A stretch of 5,523 nucleotides of DNA from Bacteroidales bacterium (lineage in GTDB: Bacteria; Bacteroidota; Bacteroidia; Bacteroidales; UBA932). The first letter of the stretch is position 1. Every line of letters starts with the position of its first letter. Below the pieces are notes generated by a model. That model was not told where the DNA came from, did not search any database, and was given only the letters and a program-made list of their open reading frames with translations. The stretch is from the NCBI GenBank assembly GCA_004552615.1, contig SFNZ01000099.1, positions 1-5,523 on the forward strand, written 5' to 3'. Below, in pieces: positions 1-5,523 of the stretch. The position numbers and the translations under genes were made by a program.

Positions 1-533
1 TGCATCCGAAGCCGCCAATTAATGGCGCTTAAAATCTTGTCGGCCATCGTCAGATTCGTGTCGTTTTCTTCAGCGATGACAGACTGTGAAAGCGTTGGTG
101 ATTCACTGCTGACTTCCACCGGACACGGACAGACAGATAAAAGCTGTGCGACCACTCTTCCGCCTTCAGCTCCTGCCGGGGCATACCAACCGCGCGGCAA
201 GAGGATGTCGTCTGCCGGCTTCAATACCGAATAGCACTGAAGATGACATTCTTTCACGTTGCCATTCAGTTTCACCTCCGGCGATGTTGCCAGCCCTGTG
301 AATATCGCTTCATGCGCTCCGCTGTCTGCCTGTTTCGCATCAAGATATATCCGTATCCAGCGTTCACGCTCCGGATCATACGTCCGGCAGGTGACATCTG
401 CTGAATCTCTGAGGCCTGTCTTTCCCCGTGTCACGCTCCCGGATATGATCTCGAATCGTTCGATGTCGCGCCAAGTCGACGGATCAACGAACGTCGCATA
501 ATATGTCGATGAAAACCCATTATTCCAATTCAT
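1..533 (-). CDS. Phage tail protein, probable hub/baseplate component (N-terminal part, truncated by window edge)
   Basis: The frame is open from an ATG at 533 to the left edge, giving 177 complete codons and no stop, so the C-terminus lies outside the window. The start is set by GGAGG at 544-540, six bases upstream. The protein begins MNWNNGFSSTYYATF. Residues 26-53 (ending DSADVTCRTYD) and 56-81 (ERERWIRIYLDA, then AIFTGLATSP) look like alternating beta-strands. They are followed by a conserved-looking block, CYSVLKPADD at 100-109 and RGWYAPAG at 114-121, and by MADKILSAINWRLRM at 163-177. There is no signal peptide or membrane segment. The position two genes after the tape measure, and the pattern of a strand-rich opening followed by an 'FTG' strand and a 'CYSVL' strand, recall tail hub proteins of Gram-positive phages such as the XkdQ/gp27-like group. 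That family assignment is inference; a phage tail role is well supported by context. Five cysteines (49, 96, 100, 135, 137) are notable for a tail protein. It could instead be a minor tail protein or an adhesin base. Confidence 0.72.
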   Translation of the reverse strand, partial: MNWNNGFSSTYYATFVDPSTWRDIERFEIISGSVTRGKTGLRDSADVTCRTYDPERERWIRIYLDAKQADSGAHEAIFTGLATSPEVKLNGNVKECHLQCYSVLKPADDILLPRGWYAPAGAEGGRVVAQLLSVCPCPVEVSSESPTLSQSVIAEENDTNLTMADKILSAINWRLRM

Positions 534-539
534 TCATTT

Positions 540-544
540 CCTCC
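540..544 (-). promoter_or_regulatory. Ribosome binding site GGAGG for the left-hand tail gene
   Basis: GGAGG lies one base past the TGA stop (548-546) of the FN3-like gene and six bases before the ATG at 533. The site decides the start. A nearer ATG at 537 sits only two bases from GGAGG and opens a frame that stops after five codons (MNELE), so 533 is the working start. The placement suggests that ribosomes finishing the upstream gene can reinitiate here. Confidence 0.85.
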
Positions 545-545
545 A

Positions 546-3500
546 TCAGCCGACAGTCGCTGTTCCGACTTCAGCCGTTCCGACAGTCGCTTCTTCCGGC
601 TCCTGCGTCCTCTGCCAGTCTGCCAGTGTCATTCCGTCATATCCTTCTGGATCAACTCGAGTAATGGCAAGACTGAATTCAGACCGGACCACATCTTTCC
701 CCATATCTCGGGATTCGTTGACCTGAACATCTGCAGCATAACTTGAGCCGTCTCTTGTTCTGACATGACAGATGCCCGGATAGTCAGCAAGCCTCCGCAG
801 GGCTTGGATAGTGTCCTGATCCTGTGTCGTTACAAGTGAGCCTTGAACGCTTCCGGTCCTCGAAACGGCCTGATTCCAGTCACCTGTCACGTGACCTCCG
901 AGATACTGCGTTTCTTCAAAGTCCTTATCCCATGCAGATGACAGTTCGATATCGTACATGACAGCGACCTGATCTCCGCCGAAGTCGATAAGATTGAACA
1001 TCGTCTCGATAGTGTCTCCGTCTTCAGCCGTGTAGTCAGTCCATGCCAGAGTGTTGTCCTCAGTGATATAGTCGCCATTTGCAGTCCTGAAGACTATCCT
1101 GTGACCGCCCATCTCTCCGAGTGCCGGATACGGATCAACATATGTCGTCCCGAATTCTGCCCCCGGATATATCAGCTCAGGTCTATCCACAGAAAGCCGA
1201 TATATATCGCAAGTGTCTCCAGTCTCTACTCCCTCCGGAGCGACCGGCGTTATTTTCATGACCTTGAAATTGTTATCAGCCTCGATCGTCGCTGTTGGAA
1301 TCAGCGCCTGATGCGTCCAGCGGACTTCAAAGTCCTGTGTCGCTTCAGCGCTCTGTCCTAATTCGTCTGATACTGTCGCGACTATCCTGTACTTGGCCCC
1401 GTCATCAAGCGATCCTATGAGGCTGTCATCGTCAATCGTGATTTGTGCTTCACCTGTCTGCTGAATGAGTGCCACTGTCTCGCCTTCATGGCCGGTGAAG
1501 TTTCTTTCATCCGGCCGTTCGAGATAGTAACTTTCAGCGCGTTCTATTGCCACCGTCGTGATGCCGGTATTCCCCGCACCTGTGACTGTTATCGTCAGAG
1601 GCATGTCAGCAAGTGCCGTCACCGTATCGGTCGTGCCTTCCTCTTCATCTTCAGGAACGACGACAGATGTCAGTGATGTCTGCGTGATTTCCGCAGTCAA
1701 CGGCGCAGCAATAGCAAGAGCGACCGGAGCGCTCCAGTCGTCTGACGTTCTTCCGCTGGCTGATACTACTCGCAAGCACAGCAGATATGTTTCTCCGACT
1801 GTCCAGCCAACTTCAGCCGCATTGATGTCTATATGCTGCGCCGTCTCTGTTGTCGCTATGACATCCCCGTAAGTGATGCCGGACTGTGACAGCGTGGCCG
1901 CGCATATCTCCGCATAAGCCTGTGCCGTTCCGTCCGTGCTGACATAGGCCCATGATGCTGTGACTGTCCCGTCCCCAGGAATCACCGCATCTGACAGAAC
2001 CAGTGTTGGCACGCTCGGAGCGCTCGCAAGGCTGACCCGTATCGCCTCCGAATAAGGCCCGTATAGCAGTTCATCTCCGGAGCCCTTTGCGAGTCTCACA
2101 CGGACATGCCATTCAACACCGACGTCAAGGCCGGTGATGTACCACTGCGAAGCGTTGGCATTCGATACTGTATAAGTCGCTGGCTGTTCGTTCGACTCCC
2201 ACGCATAAGGATTCTGCGACCAAGAGATTTCCGCACTGGTCGCTTCCGTCCATGTCCAGTCCCAGTTGACACGAAGGACCCCTGTTGTATCTGTCGCTGT
2301 GACTGCGACATTTTCCGGAGCCTTCGGCACTGCACCTGCGCCCCATGTGATGCCCGATGTCATCAATGGCTTGCCTTCGTAACTCTGAAGCGAATAAACA
2401 GTCAGCCCTCCCGGGCCTTCCTGCTCTGAGTATGTTCCGACTACCGCCTGCACGCCGAAAGCATAAGCGCCTGCCGTGCTCCAGTCCGGAGCCTGCACAG
2501 TGGCCGTCGTTTCTCCATGCCCGATGATGCCTACTATCATCGGCTCATCTTCATCGCTCTGATAATAAACAGCAAGGAATGAATCCGGCACGCTGGAAGC
2601 GTTGCTTGCAACGATAGTCGCGCGATGTGTCGATTCGACCGGCGTCACGCTCGTTATCGTCGGGACTGCCAGCGTCCCCACTTCAGCGATGACCGGTGTC
2701 CCCGGTGTAGCCGGCACGCCCGGATCATGCTGCGTGTTCACTCTCACGAATATGACCTGATCATCTGTCAGCACGTCGTCAATGTAGAAGATCGCCTTGT
2801 CAGTGCCGTCCTTATATGCCACTGTCATCATGTCCTGCCAGCCTGCACCTTCAGGAACACCCATGCCGGCTCCTGGAGCCGTTACCCATGACTGGACGAC
2901 CATCTGATTTATCGGCCTTGCAGCCTTCTCAGATGATGACCATTCGACTATGACCTTATATCCGCCGGCTTCTTTTATCGCCGTTGCTTTTGTGTTCGAT
3001 GTGGCATTCGTCCTCGCGTAAACGTGCCGGCTATATGTCCAATCTGAAGAGCCTGCCGGGCCTCTTGCGCGGGCTCTAAACCAGCGCGTGTATGAATCAG
3101 TTCCGTTGATATATGTCAGGTCTTCCGTCACAGCCTTCGAACTGTTAGCAGACCCTGTTCCGGCTTCCCATGTTCCGGACACTCGCGAAGATTTCTGTTT
3201 CGCTGAAAAGGCATCTTTCCCATTCGTCACGTTTGAATTCTTCAGTAGTACCGTCTGCCACTGGACGATAGAAAAGTATTTGTTGCTCGTATTCGATGTG
3301 GACGTCGTCCACGAAAAAGTCGTTCTGTTCGCAAGCTCATCACTCAAGTTCGCGGACACCTTTGGCGCATTCGGCTTTTTTATGTCGAATTCCTTGACCG
3401 CGAAGTCGCTCATTGACGGAGCGTATCTCTTTTCCTTTCTCGTTCCTGCGTGCTTCGTATACGGCTCCCGCTGTCCTCTGATGCGGAAGCGGATATATTT

Positions 3501-3761
3501 GAGCGACTTTTCCGTGTTAGGGATATACCTCGACATGTTCAGCGTGATTGACTTGTTCGTCACCCTCGCTCCACATGGCAGGCGCTCCCACTTCTTCATC
3601 TGATTCGTCTTATAATATAACTGTTGTCCCCAGCCGTAATTCTTATCTCCGATTTTCCAAGAAAATTTGAAGGTGTTGTCTTTTCTTGTAATCGCAAGTC
3701 CTGTCGGCTTCTTTGACTCTTTGACGACGAAATTACTTACTCCGATTATTACTTTTGGCAT
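546..3761 (-). CDS. Large multidomain phage tail protein with FN3-like repeats and a C-terminal tail-tip-like domain
   Basis: This complete gene encodes 1071 residues. Its ATG is two bases after the tape measure stop, with AAGGA about 10 bases upstream. By eye I divide it into a chain of FN3/Ig-like beta-sandwiches at roughly 17-125, 129-250, 252-365, 366-457, 478-580, 581-688 and 689-815. Several have the proline-rich linker, the early strand Trp (FSW, VEW, VNW, ASW) and a late strand such as WFRARARG, WHVRVRLA or LLCLRVVS. Residues 816-910 (WTHQALIPTATIEADNNF, then CDIYRLSVDRPELIYPG and HRIVFRTANGDYITEDN) form another beta domain. Residues 916-1050 (YLGGHVTGDWNQAVSRTG, ICHVRTRDGSSYAADV, SLAITRVDPEG) form a compact domain of the kind seen in tail-tip proteins. 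The end is a short pentapeptide repeat. I see no catalytic motif, collagen repeat or signal peptide. The likely role is a structural tail-tip or stalk protein that may contact the host surface; the domain boundaries are estimates. The first 130 residues are rich in lysine, unlike the rest. Confidence 0.85.
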   Translation of the reverse strand: MPKVIIGVSNFVVKESKKPTGLAITRKDNTFKFSWKIGDKNYGWGQQLYYKTNQMKKWERLPCGARVTNKSITLNMSRYIPNTEKSLKYIRFRIRGQREPYTKHAGTRKEKRYAPSMSDFAVKEFDIKKPNAPKVSANLSDELANRTTFSWTTSTSNTSNKYFSIVQWQTVLLKNSNVTNGKDAFSAKQKSSRVSGTWEAGTGSANSSKAVTEDLTYINGTDSYTRWFRARARGPAGSSDWTYSRHVYARTNATSNTKATAIKEAGGYKVIVEWSSSEKAARPINQMVVQSWVTAPGAGMGVPEGAGWQDMMTVAYKDGTDKAIFYIDDVLTDDQVIFVRVNTQHDPGVPATPGTPVIAEVGTLAVPTITSVTPVESTHRATIVASNASSVPDSFLAVYYQSDEDEPMIVGIIGHGETTATVQAPDWSTAGAYAFGVQAVVGTYSEQEGPGGLTVYSLQSYEGKPLMTSGITWGAGAVPKAPENVAVTATDTTGVLRVNWDWTWTEATSAEISWSQNPYAWESNEQPATYTVSNANASQWYITGLDVGVEWHVRVRLAKGSGDELLYGPYSEAIRVSLASAPSVPTLVLSDAVIPGDGTVTASWAYVSTDGTAQAYAEICAATLSQSGITYGDVIATTETAQHIDINAAEVGWTVGETYLLCLRVVSASGRTSDDWSAPVALAIAAPLTAEITQTSLTSVVVPEDEEEGTTDTVTALADMPLTITVTGAGNTGITTVAIERAESYYLERPDERNFTGHEGETVALIQQTGEAQITIDDDSLIGSLDDGAKYRIVATVSDELGQSAEATQDFEVRWTHQALIPTATIEADNNFKVMKITPVAPEGVETGDTCDIYRLSVDRPELIYPGAEFGTTYVDPYPALGEMGGHRIVFRTANGDYITEDNTLAWTDYTAEDGDTIETMFNLIDFGGDQVAVMYDIELSSAWDKDFEETQYLGGHVTGDWNQAVSRTGSVQGSLVTTQDQDTIQALRRLADYPGICHVRTRDGSSYAADVQVNESRDMGKDVVRSEFSLAITRVDPEGYDGMTLADWQRTQEPEEATVGTAEVGTATVG
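549..593 (-). repeat. Three tandem 15-base units encoding (E/T)A(T/E)VG pentapeptides at the C-terminus
   Basis: The last 15 codons of the FN3-like protein read EATVG-TAEVG-TATVG, a 15-base period. The 12-base word CCGACAGTCGCT (plus strand) occurs at 550-561 and again at 580-591, with a diverged copy between them. The repeat ends directly at the stop codon and just before the ribosome binding site of the next gene. It probably makes a short flexible tail; slippage could change the number of units without altering frame. Confidence 0.8.
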
Positions 3762-3763
3762 TT

Positions 3764-5523
3764 TTATCCCGTCCTTAATTGCAGTTTTATCTGCCTTGCT
3801 AACCTTGCAGCGAATTCTTCCGGATTGTTCCCGCCGGATACTGTTATCCTGTTATTTATGATATTACCGCCAAGATTCTGAACGCCTGCTCCACTTGTAA
3901 GCGCTGCAGACCCTTTCAGCGTTCCGTCATAGTTCACAAGACTTCCGTATCCCGGAGCCTTCATACTCGTTACTCGCTCCAGCAGATTCTGATTCGCGTG
4001 ATTGACGAAGCCAAGGCCTCTGTTCATTCCAACCGCCACGCCTTCAGGAATCGACTCTCCAAGAGGAAACATTACTTTCGCCGGCGAATTATGCTTGAAC
4101 TTTTTGTCTGCGTTCCTTATGACGTAATTCCTCAACCCGGATATCGCTCCGCCAAGGATTCCAAGTGGACCCTGCGACAACATTCCGGAAGCGATGCCTG
4201 CCGTTATAGACGCGCCGAGCGATGTCGTGTCTATGTCAAGACCGCCCTTGACCTTTTTGCTGACCGTGTCAGTCGCAGAATCGATATCGTTCAAAGCGTC
4301 CTTATTCTTCAAGCCTTTGGCTTCGTTCTTTGTGGCGTTTTTACCGCTCGTCGAAGCGTGGCTTGCCGCGCTGTCCAGCTTCTTGTTTATTCTTCTTCGT
4401 AGCGTTTCGGTCGCGGCTGAAACATTATATCCGCCTTTACGGATCTGCCTGCTTAGGTTTTTATCGACGTCGACTCCGGCTTTTTCCGCGCGCCGTCTCA
4501 TCTTGTCCCACTTGACAAGATCTTCGACTTCTTTCACGCTCTTCGGGACGGCATACTTGCCGGAAATGATCCCGTTGGCTACCCTATTCGGGATATTAAC
4601 TCCTGCGTTCGTTGCCCTCCGAAGTATGTCATCGAATCGGATAGCGTTCTTCATCTCTTTGACAGTCTTCGGAACTTTTATTCTCCCCTGCTGGAAGCCT
4701 TTTATCAGTTTGTTTGAAAATACATAACCGACGTTCCCTGCCACCTTCTTCAGCCTGTTGAATTCTGTCGAGGCGTAATAAACAGACTTTCCAGCCTTTA
4801 CTGACTCGCCTTTGGCCTTCAATATCTTATTGTTGTACTTGTCTATCTCTTCATCGCAGTTAGCGACAGCCTCCGCCGCATCATCGTATGCCGTTTTAGC
4901 CGCCTGAACGTTGGAAGCCACGCCCTGCAATTCATCTTCATCAGCGCCGGACTTCTTCGCATTCTCATAACGCTCACGGGCATCAGCAAGAGCCCGCTCT
5001 TTTTCTTCAAGTTCCGTTTCGGCTGCAAGCCTTGCTTTGAATGCGTCAGTGATAGCATCCTGATATGCAGCGACTTCCGCCTCCGTCTTCATGGCGTTTA
5101 TCTTGTTCTGAATCGCTGTCGTCGATTTGTTCAGGGCATCTTTTTCTTCGTCGTATGTCAGATTAAGTCCTGAGACTTTCTCGTTCAGCTTTTCGACGAT
5201 GGATTTGATTGTCGCTTTCTGTCCGACGGATTTATTTTCAACGGCCATCAGTTCCTGAAGCCTGTTATTCAGATGGTCCGTCTCGGAAGCCTCCGCCAAT
5301 GCCTGCGCCACGTTTTCCTCTCGGGCTTTTTTACCTTCGTTATAAGCCTTGGTCGCTCCGTGTATCCTGTCCTCATGGACCTTAATCGCAAGCGCCAACG
5401 CTCCGAATGCTCCTACCGCTAACTTGGCCGGACCCGGTATCTTCGCAAGAAGTGACCCGAATTTTCCGGCCACGCCTTCCCCTGCTTTCATCTTCGTAGT
5501 GAAGAGGGACAGAGGCTTCAGCA
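3764..5523 (-). CDS. Phage tail tape measure protein, C-terminal part (5' end beyond window)
   Basis: The frame stays open to the right edge: codons upstream of the ATG at 5491 read LKPLSLFTTK with no stop, and no ribosome binding site precedes that ATG, so it is internal. The visible part is about 585 residues. Numbering from the 5491 Met, it has a hydrophobic stretch at 21-38 (PAKLAVGAFGALALAIKV), a long charged helical region at about 55-225 whose part at 155-224 (ETELEEKERALADARERY onward) looks like coiled coil, and a 42-residue repeat at 260-368. A glycine-rich hydrophobic segment lies at 423-455 (LGASITAGIASGML, GPLGILGGAISGL). The motif NSPAKVMFPLGESIPEG begins at 468; this type, SPSKV...G...EG...G, is characteristic of tape measure C-termini in phages of Gram-positive bacteria. 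The family fixes tail length, serves as scaffold for tail tube assembly, and may enter the host membrane during DNA delivery. No peptidase or lysozyme motif is visible in this part; the missing N-terminus could hold one. Confidence 0.92.
   Translation of the reverse strand, partial: LKPLSLFTTKMKAGEGVAGKFGSLLAKIPGPAKLAVGAFGALALAIKVHEDRIHGATKAYNEGKKAREENVAQALAEASETDHLNNRLQELMAVENKSVGQKATIKSIVEKLNEKVSGLNLTYDEEKDALNKSTTAIQNKINAMKTEAEVAAYQDAITDAFKARLAAETELEEKERALADARERYENAKKSGADEDELQGVASNVQAAKTAYDDAAEAVANCDEEIDKYNNKILKAKGESVKAGKSVYYASTEFNRLKKVAGNVGYVFSNKLIKGFQQGRIKVPKTVKEMKNAIRFDDILRRATNAGVNIPNRVANGIISGKYAVPKSVKEVEDLVKWDKMRRRAEKAGVDVDKNLSRQIRKGGYNVSAATETLRRRINKKLDSAASHASTSGKNATKNEAKGLKNKDALNDIDSATDTVSKKVKGGLDIDTTSLGASITAGIASGMLSQGPLGILGGAISGLRNYVIRNADKKFKHNSPAKVMFPLGESIPEGVAVGMNRGLGFVNHANQNLLERVTSMKAPGYGSLVNYDGTLKGSAALTSGAGVQNLGGNIINNRITVSGGNNPEEFAARLARQIKLQLRTG
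3768..3776 (-). promoter_or_regulatory. Ribosome binding site (AAGGACGGG) for the FN3-like tail gene, inside the tape measure 3' end
   Basis: The minus strand reads AAGGACGGG and overlaps the last codons of the tape measure gene (LRTG-stop, TAA at 3766-3764). AAGGA is about 10 bases from the ATG at 3761 and GGG about 6, so spacing is acceptable but weaker than at the next junction. Overlap with the upstream coding end fits translational coupling between the two genes. Confidence 0.65.
4388..4714 (-). repeat. 42-residue (126-base) internal repeat in the tape measure protein, about 2.6 units
   Basis: Unit 1 (4714-4589, from NKLIKGFQQGRIKVPKTVKE to AGVNIP) and unit 2 (4588-4463, from NRVANGIISGKYAVPKSVKE to AGVDVD) align without gaps over 42 residues, with 16 identical positions by hand count. 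A weaker partial third unit (4462-4388, KNLSRQIRKGGYNVSAATET to RRRI) keeps the G-x-Y-x-V core. Each full unit carries VPK(T/S)VKE, then an aromatic plus Asp (RFD, KWD), RRA and AGV. The repeat has diverged at protein level, so it is an old duplication, possibly one that adjusted tail length. Confidence 0.85.

Noticed and set aside
22..501. Two plus-strand open frames at 22-234 and 259-501
   Set aside because: Both lie opposite the continuous minus-strand frame running from 533 off the left edge, which has a strong ribosome binding site and phage-tail-like sequence. They are shadows.
1558..2429. Plus-strand open frames at 1558-1872 and 2106-2429, and minus-strand alternatives at 2096-2346
   Set aside because: They overlap the well-supported FN3-like frame in other frames, with low-complexity or Arg/Cys-rich products and no start signals.
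3088..3603. Plus-strand open frame of 171 codons
   Set aside because: It is wholly antisense to the FN3-like gene, has no convincing ribosome binding site, and its product is a Phe/Leu/Val-rich sequence with no family resemblance, as expected from the reverse of a Lys/Asn/Ser/Thr-coding region.
4194..4727. Plus-strand open frame of 177 codons
   Set aside because: It is antisense to the tape measure repeat and coiled-coil region. Its hydrophobic Leu/Phe/Ser-rich product mirrors the Lys/Glu-rich codons of the opposite strand.
3764..5491. Treating the ATG at 5491 as the true start of the tape measure gene
   Set aside because: The frame remains open upstream to the window edge, there is no Shine-Dalgarno sequence before the ATG, and tape measure proteins normally have a long N-terminal region that is missing here.
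1..5523. A defence, toxin-antitoxin, retroelement or other non-structural novel system
   Set aside because: All coding capacity is accounted for by three tail genes. No catalytic motifs, repeats with spacers, template/variable repeat pair or RNA-like intergenic region could be identified by eye.

Overview
The window is a densely packed piece of a tailed-phage or prophage tail-morphogenesis module, with every credible gene on the minus strand. Transcription therefore runs from the right edge to the left. The three genes, in transcription order, are the C-terminal part of a tape measure protein (cut by the right edge), a 1071-residue multidomain tail protein built mainly of fibronectin-III-like beta-sandwiches, and the N-terminal part of a third tail protein, probably a hub or baseplate component (cut by the left edge).

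The junctions are tight. There are 2 bases between the first and second genes and 12 bases between the second and third. Each downstream gene has a purine-rich ribosome binding site that lies in or just after the end of the gene before it. I see no room for a promoter or terminator between the genes, so they are probably one transcription unit. The long plus-strand open frames are antisense shadows of these genes.

The order fits a long-tailed (siphovirus-like) phage: the tape measure sets tail length and is followed by the tail-tip proteins. The unusual point is that no small separate distal tail protein follows the tape measure. A large FN3-like protein sits there instead, and its C-terminal domain looks like a compact tail-tip beta domain. 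The two halves may be a stalk or adhesin joined to a structural tail-tip domain, but this is inference.

Host: there is no host gene. The strong GGAGG site, a base composition near 50% G+C in most of the window, and tape measure motifs common in phages of Gram-positive bacteria point to a Gram-positive host, perhaps a gut Clostridia or Coriobacteriia member. The species cannot be determined from this window. No RNA gene, insertion sequence, CRISPR array, attachment site or defence system was seen, and no stretch over 300 bases lacks a gene.
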